NCBI RefSeq assembly: GCF_921293095.1
Contig: NC_060250.1
Span: forward strand, 12,356,001 to 12,420,000
Direction: 5' to 3'
Source: Ischnura elegans
Taxonomy: Eukaryota; Arthropoda; Insecta; Odonata; Coenagrionidae
Length of the DNA stretch: 64,000 bases
Shown here: one piece after another, positions 28,735-41,617 of the stretch
How positions within the stretch are numbered: position 1 is the first letter of the stretch
Layout: every line of letters starts with the position of its first letter
Notes under the pieces: model-generated
What the model saw: only the letters and a program-made list of their open reading frames with translations
Databases searched by the model: none
Told to the model about the DNA's origin: nothing
Position numbers and translations under genes: made by a program

Positions 28735-30960
28735 TATTTCGAATCGACTACATTCTAGTGAAACAAAGATTCAGGAACCAGGTGAAGGACTGCAAAAGCT
28801 ATCCAGGGGCAGATATCGATAGTGACCATAACCTAGTTATGATGAAATGCCACCTTAAATTTAAAAAGTTGAAGAAAGCCGTGAAAAAAATATGGCAGGT
28901 TGAAAAATTGAGGGAGGTTCAGCATCAACTGGCTTTTAAAGAGGCTGTAGAAAATAAAATAGGGGAGGATCCGACCAACAAACCAAGGGAAGAGAGTTGG
29001 AAAACCATTAGAAGTGGTCTGCAGGTGGCAGCTGAGGAAGTTCTTGGTAAAAGAAGAGTCGTTATGAAAAAACCATGGAACACGCAGGAAGTATTAGATC
29101 TCATTGAAGAAAGAAGAAAATACAAGGCTGCGAAAACAGAGGAAGGACAGAATCGTTACAAGAGGATAAGGAACGAAATATGTCGTAAAGCGCGGAAGGC
29201 TAGAGAAACGTGGATGAAAAGCATTTGCGAAGACGTGCAAAACAATCTTAAACATGGAAAAGTAGAGGCCGCCTATAGGATAGTGAGGAACCACTTTAAG
29301 GAAAGGGGCGTAAGATGTAATACCCTTAGGGACAAAAACGGAGAACTATTGATTGAAAACGAAGAAAAAGGGAAGAGATGGAAGGAATATCTGAAAGATT
29401 TGTACAAAGGAAGTCGCCTCAGAACGAATGCTATCGAAAACGAGAGGGAAGTGGATGCCGATGACATGGGAGCCCCAATTTTAAGATCGGAATTTGATGC
29501 GGCTGTAAGAGACCTCAGGATAAATAAAGCGTCTGGCATTGATGACATTCCTGCAGAACTAATCAAAAATTCAGGAGAGAAGACGTTGAGCCAGCTATAC
29601 AAAATCATTAGTGAAATGTATACGACAGGTGAGATACCAAAGGATTTCGAGAGGAACATTATAATCCCTATTCCTAAGAAGAAACGAGCGGAGAAGTGCG
29701 AAGATTTTAGGACCATAAGCCTTACTACACATGCATCAAAGATACTGACAAGGATCATCTATAGAAGAATAGAACGAAAAGCAGAAGAGTACTTGGATGA
29801 GGACCAATTTGGATTCAGGAAAAACAAAGGCACAAGGGAAGCAATATTGGCCCTAAGACTGCTCATAGAAAAGAGAATGGAAAAGAACAAGCCAACATTC
29901 GTTGCGTTTGTGGACTTAGAGAAAGCATTTGATAACGTGGATTGGAGCACAATGCTTGGAATCCTAAAGGAAATTGGGGTTCTTTATAATGACAGAAGAA
30001 TCATCCACAGTTTATACAAAAACCAAATAGCCGTGATAAAATCAGGGCCCAGCTGTGAAGAAGCAAGAATTAAGAAAGGAGTGCGACAAGGCTGTACATT
30101 GTCACCCGTAATTTTCAACGTTTACATTGAAAAAGGCATTGGGAGTGAATATCCATGGAGAAAAAATAAGCATGCTAAGATTTGCCGATGACATAGCCGT
30201 TATAGCAGAAACAGAGAAGGATTTGAAAAATATTCTGGTTAATATGGGTAGGGTAATGAGTAGATATCAACTGAAAATAAGCACGAAGAAAACCAAGATC
30301 TTAGTATGCACCAGAAGAGAAGAAGTCAAGACCAACATTAAAATAGGGAGGCAAAAACTGATAGAAGTGGATTAATTCTGTTATTTGGGAAGCAAGATAA
30401 CTAGTGACGGGAGAAGCAAGAAAGAAATTATCAGCAGAATAGCCCAGGCGAAGAGAGCATTCCACCAAAAGAGAGACCTGCTTACAGCGGGAAACTTAAA
30501 TATGGATGTAAAGAAACAATTTATAAGAACCTACATCTGGAGTATGCTTCTATACGGAAGTGAGGCATGGACAATGACCGCAGCGGAGAAAGCAAGGATA
30601 GAGGCCTTTGAAATGTGGTGCTACAGAAGAATGATGAAAATCAAATGGATCGACCGAGTTAGTAACGAGGAAGTCCTAAGAAGGGTAGGAGAGAAGAGAA
30701 GCCTCATGAAAACCTTAATAAGAAGACGGAACAACCTTATAGGCCACATCTTGAGACATGATGGCCTGATGAAGACAATCGTCGAAGGACAGACGGAAGG
30801 CAAGAATGGAAAAGGAAGACCTCGAACAAAATATATGGAACAAGTAAAGAGAGATGTGAAAGAGAAGAAATACGTAGGAGTGAAAAGATTAGCTGATAGG
30901 AGAACTGAGTGGAGAGCTGCGTCAAACCAATCCTAGGATTGTTGACCAGTGATGATGAAT
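28735..30960 (+). mobile_element. RTE/L1-like LINE, 5'-truncated, copy B
   Basis: Non-LTR retrotransposon beginning abruptly inside the endonuclease C-terminus (RIDYILVKQRFRNQVKD, then GADIDSDHNLV). It continues through the linker into the reverse transcriptase: KASGIDDIPAELIKN, FVAFVDLEKAFDNVDWSTM, KKGVRQGCTLSPVIFNVYIE. There is a frame change near 30130 and probably a loss of about a dozen codons, then the catalytic MLRFADDIAVIA (about 30175). One stop lies at 30373-30375, after which the same frame runs on through CYLGSKITSDG and AFEMWCYRRMMKIKWIDRV to a stop at about 30936. The tail has GTGATGATGAAT. Truncation is typical of target-primed insertion; two breaks in a long open frame suggest moderate age. 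Confidence 0.92.
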
Positions 30961-31542
30961 ATTTCGAAATAGACGTGGAGTTATCACATTAAACTTTTTC
31001 ATGCCACCGGAAAGAATAAACACACAAGCATGATAAATCCATTAATAGTCAAACCTACTTAAGATTAAAATAGCAAGTTTAGTTAAGCTGTATGGAAAAA
31101 CTCCATTCTTGCTCCTTTGCTATTCCAAATACATATTCCAATTCAATTTAAATTAATCCCTACCCCAAATGCCACGTTTTAGTCCTGCATCATTCCAAGA
31201 TTTTATTGATGCTGGGTTTCCAAATTAATGCAGCTAATCATACACCCACTAGATTTTTTTTCGAAACAACTGCTAGCTGGTATGTAAACTTAGAACACAG
31301 CCGTATGAGAAGGATGAGCTTTGTTTACACACATCAAATTATTAACCTACCAACCATTCCTCACCAAAGCACATCCTATTTTATCTCAGTTGCTATATTT
31401 TACCTTATGAATAAACATACATTGATGTTACTGGAGATAGGTATGTATGTATGTATTTAAAGAAATATCAACCAATCCTCTAGCCACATTTCATAAATTT
31501 TATCTTTGCATCATCAGGGCTTAAGGTTTACAATATAACATA
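30961..31542. other. Intergenic, no gene seen
   Basis: AT-rich, with a short (GTAT)n run near 31441-31455. Nothing else recognised. Confidence 0.5.
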
Positions 31543-33133
31543 CTAGCTGACCCAGCGAACTTCGTACCGCCTAATAATCAATGAACTTACAGTTTAGTTA
31601 CAGCATTTATAAATAATGAGCGGCTGTATCGTTTTTAATCATGTTTAATTTATTATAATAAAATAAGGACACAAATTCAATAAAACTACCTGAATTAGTA
31701 TCAAAATTGTTTGTCAGAAAGACATATTCTTTATTGAATCTACATAGGGTGGATCGGAGCACATTTACAAGGATTTTTTCCAATGAATTTTCTTATGTTT
31801 TAGCTTAAGAAATTTTGGGCATTGTGGTTTTATAAAGCAGTTAATGAAATAAAAATTATACGTATTCAGTTGTTGGCTATTTGTATTATTAACCGTAAAA
31901 AAATATTTTTAGGTCCAAGTCTGTTGCGTAAACTTGTCCCGTTCACGGAGCAGGTTAACACAACGCCAGACCGACACTTGACTGATGCTCAAAATCGTGT
32001 AAGAAAAGCCCCTATGAAGCAGCATTCGTATCAAATGACTTTAGGCACACCAGTTATAGTATCTCTGTATGGAAAAAATGCACTGCGCAAACATGATGCA
32101 TGCGTAAATGCACAATGGTGTGCCCTACACATTCGGGTTTTATGTCTTGCATCAAGCACCTTCTGATATACAGCAGTTTTTGTATTGTTTTCAGGCGCAA
32201 CATAAAAGCGGATGAAGCTAAATAAATATATAGCGAAGCGAAGCAATTACGCAGAGAGGGGGGTTTTTGGGGGATAAAACCCCCCCAAATATCAGAGAAT
32301 GTTTCTATTAAAAAAATGTTACTAATATCTGGGGACGGATGAGTAACAAACAAAACATATTTAACTATTCACACAGCCACAAAACCCACTATTTTGAACC
32401 ATTTATCTTAAAAAATGTTTGGGGGAGGGCCCCCACACCTCTCGCTTACCTCTGCGAGTTTTCTATACCCTAAAGACCCGTAGTATTAGCTGCGCCTAAA
32501 ACCCCCCTATCCTTAATTCCTAGCTGTGCTCTTGAAGAGAAGGAAGAAATACAGCGGATGGTTTACCGACTCGTTAACATACCACATTTAATTGATCATG
32601 AGAAAAAAATGGGTTTTCATTAGCACATGAGCACAAACATCACAAAAACTGAAAGATTGACCATGCAATTTGTTAATTATTATCACGAATGCAACATGGA
32701 CATTACCGTTTGTCAACAATTGCTTAGATTTGTTTACAAACACAGTAGTGAAGAGCCTATCAGAGCTGGGCTCACAATTAGCTCAAATCAAATTTTTTAA
32801 ATACTATTTCAATATTTTGAATATATTTAGGAACTAAATGTTACATAGCAACAAAGTTCAGTCATTAAATTGGTAAAAACGAAAAAAAAAAAAAAAAATT
32901 AATTTGTAGTTTTGACTGACTTATCAATTGTTGTTGCGTTACTAACTCCTAAAAACATATCACTAAGAAAGAGATGAATTTCTTTTTGAAATTATCCTTT
33001 TTTTAATGTCCTATATGTTATTCGGGGCTGAGACGAATCCAAAGAACCTAATATCATTAAAATCGATGCAGCCTTTCTCGAGTTATAAGTGTTCTAACTA
33101 ACATGATTTTCGACTTTCTTTTATATATATAGA
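31543..33133 (-). mobile_element. Non-autonomous Helitron
   Basis: On the minus strand it starts TCTATATATATAA (from 33133) and ends GGGTCAGCTAG (31543). The base before TC is A and the base after CTAG is T, the A^T insertion rule of Helitrons. Just before the end lies the short hairpin region GCGGTACGAAGTTCGC. The 5' stretch includes ATAACTCGAGAAAGGCTGCA, a phrase I recognise from widespread arthropod Helitron-family repeats. No Rep/helicase sequence is present. A hAT MITE (32244-32534) is nested inside. Confidence 0.82.
32244..32534 (+). mobile_element. hAT-type MITE, copy 3, nested in the Helitron
   Basis: A 291-bp relative of copy 1 (CAATTACGCAGAGAGG ... CCTAGCTGTGCTCTTG). Flanking 8-mers AAGCGAAG (32236-32243) and AAGAGAAG (32535-32542) match at 7 of 8 bases, consistent with an aged hAT target duplication. 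It lies inside the Helitron and is therefore the younger insertion. Confidence 0.82.
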
Positions 33134-35073
33134 TTACTGTAAATGCTTTAACTCTCCAATAAACCTGAATTTTTACAGTCAACCTATCATCCAAGTAGTT
33201 CCTATTTTTCTTTCACATGACCTTACACAGCTAAAAAAATATCTATTTCCTCTTTCCCCATCTCCTGCTTTGTATTGTCCCTTGCTCCAACTCTCATATT
33301 GTTCTAAAATTTTACCCTCGCTTAACTTTTCATCTTGAATTTATTATCATTGTAGGGAATTGCCTAGTTTGTACAATGATTTTGCTTGAGTGACTCTTTC
33401 CTACCTTGGTACTGATTAAGAGGCCTACCCATGGCTCAAAAATTTATTTTGCATACTCAGAAAGAGATATAGTTGCTGGAATTTCCTACATATTTAAGAT
33501 GAAAATACTATTGATACTTGGAAATAAAAACCACCAATCATCTTTGTATGACAAATACAGAACCATTCCTTAATTTATTTCATAAAAAGTAATCAACATG
33601 TTAAAATGATGTATGTAAAACATACAAAGAATTTGCCATGGATAAGGCAAGGATAAAAAACTTACTTCACTTCAGAATGTTATGATTTCTGAATGATTCT
33701 TCTAGTTTTCAATACTTAGGAAGTATTGCATCACAACTTAAAAAAATGACAAGTTTATTTTCAAAGAGAATCCTCACTCTCAATGTTCACTCATTCCACC
33801 GCCAAGGACCAAAATTAAGATAAAACTTATGAATTTGCTGGGCCATTTCACTACAAAGGGTATTTCTAATTTCACAATCTAGGAACAAATTTAAAAAGAT
33901 ATACAAGGTCAGAGAACATGGAACAAAAAAGTGGTCCCAGAACTTGCATGACACTCTGCTACTCACAAAATGACTCATAACTTTTGAAGACACTCTGACA
34001 ACACAGGTAAAACATGACGAGTATTAAAATTTAATGAGCACAAGAGCAGAATGTTGTACTCAATGATTTACAAATACTAAAAAAAAAAAGTCACAGGTAC
34101 AAAATAAGGTCATGATTTTGGGCATGTTATAAAATCAAATCCCTGAATCACACCCCACATTAAAGAATTTGCTCCCGTTGCAAAACGAGATTACATAGAA
34201 TTGGCCACAAACTTTCACAACACAATATTGACAATTGATGTGACTTTGAGGTTCATATGCCATCTGGGTATGGATGTTGATGAATGTTCAACATTCCTTT
34301 CATACCACTAAGAGTACCACTGGGAGCAAATTACTGTTCATGCTAGTTCACTTACCTTAGTAAGAACAAGGATATGAAATGAGCCAAAAATCTAGTGATG
34401 AGTACATCATAAACCATATTAATTCACTTCATGAGACACGCGTTACTCAAAGCTATAGGTACACAAAAGCAATATCAGCTTTTATAAAATTTTGCTTAGT
34501 GGATACTTCTCTGCAAGCATATTCTTTTAACCTTGCTGGTATACTCAAATCCCAAACCATAGCACCGATACAGTTCATAAAAACAAATGTTCTGAAACAA
34601 AGTAGGGGACACCTCCAATTTCATAAAATACAAATCAAGTCAACATACATCAAAGGCCAATACATCACTTCCTATTGGTCAAGAATTCTCATGCAATTAA
34701 ATAACAGGAAAGAAACCTCATTTTTCAAAGAGGCAACGATGAAAACCTTATAAAAAACAGAACTAGAAGAACAAAATTTAGTCAAGAATAATAAAATTTC
34801 CCATAAAAGCCTGACATGCAGACATTGTCAGTTCCTGTGTAACGCTTTCTGTGGCATTGAAACGAAGATGATACATTTCCTTATTACAACATAAGAAACT
34901 GTATTCTCTGCCAGTTAGGAAGGATGCACACACTAAATGGGCTTTGACGAACAAAAAATATGACAAAAATGGGACCCATTACGATATTTTATGTACAATG
35001 ACACTTAAACTTATCAGTCAAATACAAGAATAGTGGCTGATGAGAGGGTGAATTTGCTTGGATTTAACCTGCA
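33134..35073. other. Region downstream of the SUMO-like gene
   Basis: It may hold the 3'UTR of the minus-strand SUMO-like gene. A 124-codon plus-strand frame at 34379-34753 has no recognised domain. No repeat boundary supported. Confidence 0.4.
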
Positions 35074-37631
35074 TCATGTCAATCGTTTTCTAAGAGTACA
35101 AAATACTGAAAAAAATTGTTTCCTGGGAATTTTTTCGGGACAAGAGCCCCCAGTCTGTTGGGTATACACCTCAATTGTATCACCATCCTCCATCTCTAGG
35201 TGAGACGGTGTGTCTGCTTCAGTAATAGGCTGCCCATCAAAACGGAAACGTGCTATCTCCTTAGCAAGACCCTGAAAATAATAACAATTACATTCGAGCA
35301 CATACACAAGACTATTGCTCTCGCAAACATGTGACACACCAAGTTTGAAGAGTTTCATCTTAATAACAACTCGATTGGTCGTAATAAAACGAAATGAAAG
35401 GAAAATCATTTCTACCTTTTTCAATATAATCTGATATTCATCCTTACATCGACAAATTTTATACCCCAATTATTATTAAGTAAGGCCAGTTTTTTTTTGA
35501 AACTCAAAGAGTTCATTTTAATTTAAAAAAATATTTGTTCAAGAATGAAAGTTCATAAAACGTAAATTCATTCTATTAAAAATGCATATCACTGGGGATA
35601 ACTTTATGGGTAGGTATTGTATTAGTTTCAAAATTGTATTGAAGGTAATGAAAGCCCTCCTATTTTTATTATTCAAAGACAAACAAAATTTATAGTGTAG
35701 AAACACCAAGTTGTGTTTTCAACTTTTGATTTCAAAGAATAGTGGAATCTGCAAAATGAAGAAAAATAGTAAATGTGTGGCATGTAAAATAGTAAAGCAT
35801 GGGGAGGCAGTTGGGTGTGGGCCACGCGGCAAGGAGTGTTTTAAGGAGGAGAAAGGGATAACATGGACAATGCTTCCAGTGGGAAATGGGATGAAGAAGA
35901 TGGGCGAACCCCCAGAATAGGATGAGGGAACTGCAAAATGGGAAACAGTGGAGCTCAGAAACTCAGTTTATACATAAAGAGACAGTTCAACGCAAACAAT
36001 TCGATTCCATCCTATGTGGTGGACTATTTAGGTGAGCTTGAAAGATTGCAGTCATCAAAATGTACAAAAGGGACAACCAAGAAACTTCAGAATTATAGAC
36101 CAAACGCATGACTGCCCTTATTTTCTAAAACGATAGTGCAGGTAAGTTGGAGCAAAATTTTAAAATCCCTCCGTAAAATGACCACCCTTGGGGGACAGAT
36201 TGGATTTTAATGAAAAGGAATGGAATCAAAAATCTTCATATTTTCACAGCAGCTTTCTTTAACTCCAAAGCAAAATAGGCTTAGACTGAATAACAATGGC
36301 ACTTTGATAAGTCTCTTGATTGAAGAGCAGTGGGATATTTCAGACTCTGTATAAATAATATTGAATGAGGACCCTCAAGAAATGATACAATGCAGAGAAA
36401 GAGGCAAATAAGCCTACATCCAACAAGAGAATACACAAAGAAAAGGCTACAGTACTTAGCAACTCATAAAATATTAGAAATTTTTGGCTGTATAGAGTTA
36501 TTTGGAAGAAATTAAAATTGAGGATAATAGAGAATTTTTTAAACCATTTATTCCTCCGTTTATTTTGTGCTAGACTTGAACTGATTCAAGGTAAAGCTAT
36601 TTTCATGAACAAATAATTTTTCATTTAAAAATCAAAATTCTGAAAGCTATCTCAGAATGAATTCCTCTCCTTATTAAAAGCTTTGAAACATCCTGAATTC
36701 ATGGTTCACCATCCCATTCAAATGGATTACAATGAGAAGACATTATTAAAAGATATACACAAAATAACCCTACAAACTCACAAGCAAGTTTTTCCAATAA
36801 AAATGTAAAATGTATTTTACTAAAAGTTTGAGAAGTGCCACTGCCTCGTCTTTCTGAGTAATTGAAAAATAACAGCGATCGCTATTATGCAACATACTTT
36901 AGAAACTTAAGACCTTTCGAGATAAAGTACCCAGTTCATTTTGTTCCATTCATTAACTGAAAAGAGTTATCCTACAATGTTTTCTTTGGTCATCTCCCTC
37001 AAATGAGGTGAAACAAATTCCAAGCCATTGAAGGGATATTTCGGTCAGTGGGACCTTACTCTCTTGAATGAATTTTGTTGATATAGTAGTCCATTACCAC
37101 CAGTTACTCATGTAATGTATCAGTGTTACTAGAGAGTCTTTTCCAAAAATCTGACAACGCCTTTAAATCACAGAGAATTAACTGGTGAAATAATAGATAA
37201 CAATAACATTCTGAACGGTTTATCAGTTATTTGAACCAATTACCGGTATGTATACACAGACCTCACAAGTAACGGATGGTAATTGGGCAGTTACTCGCTC
37301 AAGCTTCCTCTTGAGACAATCATATATGATACTTCATTTTAAGATAACGTAACACAAAATTAATACAAAATAGTAAGAAGATTCGGCCACGGCGGCGGAC
37401 TTACCACTCGCATGCAATAAGCTCTCATAAGTTTCCTCAAAGGGGTGCGTGTTTTTATTTTGAACTGGATCACAGACCCATCTTGACCAAGAACCTTAAG
37501 GTTAATATGCTCTACTGAGGGCTGGACTACATCCTGAAATAAAAAAACAATGAAATATGGTATTCTTAACGGGCTTGTCAACTTACTCAAAACCATTTCA
37601 AAATTATAGCCACCTTTTTGTCTTCTGACAT
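35074..37631 (-). CDS. SUMO-like ubiquitin-family modifier, divergent, long C-terminal tail
   Basis: Small ubiquitin-like modifier, conjugated to lysines through a C-terminal Gly-Gly. Exons on the minus strand: 37631-37614 (MSEDKK), 37533-37405 and 35271-35074 (TGA); the joins are in phase and give 114 codons before the stop. The core matches SUMO closely: [59 protein letters not shown] and TGG. Oddities: the segment between AYC and RFRF is MRVGLAKEIA instead of the usual ERQGLSMxxI type; no psi-K-x-E site for chain formation is seen near the N-terminus; and 23 residues ([12 protein letters not shown]...) follow the Gly-Gly at residues 90-91, against 2-11 in typical SUMOs. A SUMO protease would have to remove that tail. 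The first donor (AAG|GTGGCT) is weak. Probably a paralogue rather than the main SUMO, or a fast-evolving single gene. Confidence 0.9.
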
Positions 37632-38100
37632 ATTTCGTTACTTTTCTCCGTCACCGTATCACTGTCTCAGTTTGATGTTAAATATTTACACACACCGAAA
37701 AATATATTTGAATGCTGAGCACAGCAACTCTTCAAAACACATTGAAACCCTGAAATAAATCGAAAGCATTTCAGTTACCTCGGATTATTTTGAGGTGTTG
37801 ATGACAGCATATAAATTATCAACCACGTAAATAATGAGTTAAAAATATTAAGTACCCTTGGGACACTAAAAGAAAAGATTAAAAGCAAGAGTTACAGAGA
37901 AATAATAAACTAAAAGTCAATGAAATGAAGAAATACTTTACATATCAGACGCCTTCTTGTTTTCAAGCTTTTCTTTGTTTCTCGTAGTTATTCATATCAC
38001 CGATATATCACCACTGTCGCCGCCGTCAACGCTATCGCGCGCATTAAACGTTAAAGAATGTAGGTTTCTTTATGGGAATCTGTCTAAAGTTTAGCAATAT
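37632..38100. promoter_or_regulatory. Presumed SUMO-like promoter region
   Basis: Upstream of the minus-strand start codon. It has a CG-rich patch (GTCGCCGCCGTCAACGCTATCGCGCGC, in part, about 38015-38043) unlike the AT-rich surroundings. No TATA box was pinned down, and a further 5'UTR exon cannot be excluded. Confidence 0.35.
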
Positions 38101-38103
38101 TCA

Positions 38104-38420
38104 TGCGGTAAAGACAGTAGATATGTCTCCTTGCTACGTTCCAAATTGGAATATTTTGCTAACTGGTCACTTTATTATAATATCGACTCAATCCGGATTG
38201 AACGTGTCCAAAATAAATTTTTCAAATTAAATAATTGCGATTTATTAATCTCTTTGTCCGATTACAACACTTCATATATTCTTTCCCTAGTTAATTTGAA
38301 AACTCTTGCACGACCAAGGATCCTCCAACAAAGGCATATTCCTCTACAAAATTATCAATTAATATTTAGATTGTTCCTATCTCCTTTATTAGTAACTTTT
38401 AATGGATCCCGTCATAGCTA
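38104..38420 (+). mobile_element. CR1/Jockey-type LINE fragment, RT C-terminus
   Basis: The frame reading SLLRSKLEYFANWSLYYN, then IDSIRIERVQNKFFKL and LVNLKTLARPRILQQ, resembles the thumb region after the reverse transcriptase palm in CR1/Jockey LINEs (pattern VRSxLEYxxxVWxP, then IERVQxxFxK, then LxTLxxRR). No palm domain is present; it is a short remnant next to a minisatellite. Confidence 0.65.
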
Positions 38421-38453
38421 TATATGTTTCCCTCCATACTTCGTTCTCGCCCT

Positions 38454-38673
38454 TAGAACGTTTTCCTCCTTAGAATGTTTTCTCCTTGGAACGTTTTCCT
38501 CTTTAGTACGTCTTTCTCCTTAGTACGTTTTCACCCTTAGAACGTTTTCCTCCTTAGAACATTTCCCTCCATAGAACGTATCCCTCCTTAGTACGTTTTC
38601 CTCCTCAGCACGTTATCCTCCTTAGTACGTTTTCCTCCTTAGAACGTTTCCCCCCTTAGTTCGTTTTCCTCCT
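38454..38673 (+). repeat. 17-bp minisatellite, about 13 units
   Basis: Tandem units of consensus TAGAACGTTTTCCTCCT, with variants such as TAGTACG and CAGCACG. One unit is 16 bases. Upstream CTCCATACTTCGTTCTCGC may be a decayed unit. Unit drift shows it is not recent throughout. Confidence 0.93.
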
Positions 38674-38700
38674 AAGTATGATTCTATGTGGAGATTTTAA

Positions 38701-39045
38701 CCCATTCGCTGCTGTTCTCTCCGAAAACCTTCTCCTCACATGCGGCGAAAAGGTTGAAATTCGTTTCTTGGGCCCATGGAGCATGAGGTACCTCCGGAAT
38801 GGGTGTGGTACACCCTCCGAAGGGTCGCTAATCCGCGACCCTATCCTCGACGAGCTCACCCACGCAGGACCGTCTCCTCGACCCTACCAGCGGGGGCCTA
38901 CCTCCCGAAAACTGACCGCTCTGACTGCATTTTGAATATCAATCAATCAATCCGATCATCAAAAAATGATTGTTTTCGTCGCACCCCTGCCAATCAAGTA
39001 CATCTTTGAACCGTGTTTCTGCGACGAAAAATAACGAAAATAACG
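38701..39045 (+). mobile_element. piggyBac-like MITE, copy 1
   Basis: Starts CCCATTCGCTGCTGT after TTAA (38697-38700). It shares about 220 bases with 44224-44455: CCTCGACGAGCTCACCCACG, CGAAAACTGACCGCTCTGAC, CAATCAATCCGATCATC and a GAAAAATAACGA end. The 3' boundary is not fixed. No coding sequence. Confidence 0.6.
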
Positions 39046-39049
39046 ATAA

Positions 39050-39745
39050 AGTAGTGTAGAGTATTTATGCCAAAATCACTCCCGGAACGATTCGCATTTG
39101 GCCCTGCCTGTTGAATTCGTACATCCTTTGTTTGTTGAATTCGTGAATTCGTTTCCTAGGAGATTCAAAATTACTAGAGTAGCAGGTAGTGTGAGCCCCT
39201 TATTGAATTTATCTCTTAAATAGGATATTTATTATATGCATGGATGATTATACTAATTTTTTTTTTTTTAATTTTCAGGACAAAATGAGGGTATAAGGAA
39301 AACCTCATGGGATAATTGCTGTGGCTGTCACTTCAATAATGAACCTGTCGCGATAAAAGTGGTGATGGCCGTCGGCCCACGATAATGAGGCCAAAATTAC
39401 CTTAAAAATTCAGAGTTACGTGTATCATAAGTTTTAAATTGTTTAAAAGTTTTATATTTTAGGAATTGACACTGTTTGGAATGATTTCCTATTCATATAA
39501 TTTTTTAGGAAAGTGGCAAAATTGAACACAAATGTTATTCGCATTATGGCTTGCAGAGAAGCAGTAACTAAAAAAATAAAAGGATTATGTCGGAAGCCAC
39601 TATCCTTGGATAAAAGATCCGAGAGCAACAATGATGGGTATTTCTAATTTTTACAAACTCTCTCTGCTGGCATACTATATCCTTTAATAATTTATATTTT
39701 TGGTTGAGTTATATAGGAAGATTTTCTTAAGTTGTATGCTATTTC
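39050..39745. other. Intergenic, no gene seen
   Basis: AT-rich with a poly-T run near 39260-39270. No supported feature. Confidence 0.5.
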
Positions 39746-39749
39746 TTAA

Positions 39750-41036
39750 CCTTTTAGCGCCGAGCTCCTTCGCGGCAAGTTGCTTTTGGCTCTACGAAGG
39801 GTTTGAGATTTTCTTTTTCGCTCCGTACGGAGTTTTTTTTGGCTTGGGACTGACCAGGTAGTCGACTATAGCGATTGCTTCCTCCCCTTACTGAGCAAAT
39901 ATAATCCTCGACCCTTTTCCCCGAAGGCAGCCCATCCCGGCGTACTTTTGCGGTCAGTTTATTGTTGCCAGTGCAAATTTAATTTTTTAAATTGTTACTG
40001 TTGCATTAAATGTCAGTTCATCAATGTATTCCTTTCATTTTGCAGTTCCTGTAGAACTTTTGAACGAAGTTCTACGGTTATTTTTAGGGTTTTCAGCAAA
40101 ACGGCACTATATCATAGCCAAATGAGCTTTTCCGAGAAGAGTGAGGTTATCATCTTCCACGTACATATTTCAGTAGGAGAATACTTACACCAGTGAGAGT
40201 ACTTACAATATGAGAGTAATTACCTGGGTAGAGCAGTTCTTATTCCTGCAATGGTATGGAATGCTTCTCACAACATGTGTCTACGTAAAATATTCCCTAT
40301 TGGTACATTAAATTTACGAATTTTTTGGATATGCAATAATCAGTATTTATAGCGAAATTCGTTTATAAGCCGCTGTAATTTTGGCTCACGACAAAGAACT
40401 GAGAGAATCAAATTTTATTACATTACGAGGGCTTTTTTTCATAGAAGTTAAATCGGATATTCTATCGAATTTCACCGCAAATGTACACTTAGAATGTAGC
40501 TAACAGAGTAATGTATATTTTTGGATGTAAATCATTACAATATCGCTCCTATAAACTTGCTAGTACGTTATAAAAATAACAATTAAACATCTAACCTTAG
40601 CGTCTCCAAAAATTGTTCTAGGTGATGATCAACTCCGTTAATATGAACGCTAGAATTCCGTTTAAAATTTGGAACCAATCAGCAGAACATCCAGAATGTA
40701 ACTCCTTGCATTGATTTTAAAAAAATGCAACATTTACGTTTTTAGTTATTCCACCTTATAAACAAATAAGTGATCATGAGCACCTTCCTTGAGTGGGACA
40801 CTGAGAGCCAGAATGGGCCGAGGTAATCCCCACACGGACAATAGGAAAGGGTCGGACCTCTGGCGCCGAGGCACCCTAATGGCGGTTGGGACCCACTTGG
40901 CATGCTATACCGCGAAACCGTGAAAACACGGCCTTTGGCCATTTGCATCGAAAAATTCAAGCCGTGAAAAGCCGGCCTTCCATCTTTAGCATCAGAAAAT
41001 TCAGGTCGTGAAATCAAGCCCTGCGTAGGGAAGAGG
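39750..41036. mobile_element. Possible piggyBac-like element
   Basis: Bounded by TTAA at 39746-39749 and 41037-41040, with ends CCTTTTAGCGCC and, in reverse complement, CCTCTTCCCTACG. The right-hand 250 bases are GC-rich and contain the local repeats CGTGAAAACACGGCC, CCGTGAAAAGCCGGCC and CGTGAAATCAAGCC. No transposase motifs were recognised, so this rests on the ends alone. Confidence 0.35.
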
Positions 41037-41617
41037 TTAATTTCTGTAGATAATATGTGGATGTTAGGTATGTTTAATCTAGTGTAGCCTGATAGTAATT
41101 TTATCAAAGGGAAGTAGGAGTAACCCGAATAAATTTATGGATGTTATATATAAGTAGACACAAGTACCACCATGCTATAGTCTCATTTATTAAGCTATGG
41201 TATGTTTTAACAGAATGAGATAAAATTCCATCTACCTTAACACAGATTCGGTTGATTATAATCAACATTTGGTATTGTTCCATTGATCTTTAATTTTTAG
41301 TATTTACTTTAAACATCAAACCATGTACAATTGTTTTATTCTTGAATATAATGCTTTTAAGTTTGTCAATTTTTATTGAAACATGTAGTGTATATGTTGA
41401 AGATTTTCTGTGGTAAAAATATGAATAACAAAGACTACTACATTGGATGTTCATGGGTAATAAAACTCCGAACGAGACATTTGTTTTATTTTAAAACTGA
41501 ACCAGAACAGTACAGAAAAACAGAAACAACTCTTCAAACTCAAAACTGGGTTATGTGTAGTTGGGCTATAAACTAAAATAGGAAAAAATATTTTTTCAGT
41601 GTGAGTTAAAATTTTAA

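Noticed and set aside
38454-38673. CRISPR-like repeat array
   Set aside because: Units are contiguous 17-mers without spacers in a eukaryotic genome; a minisatellite.
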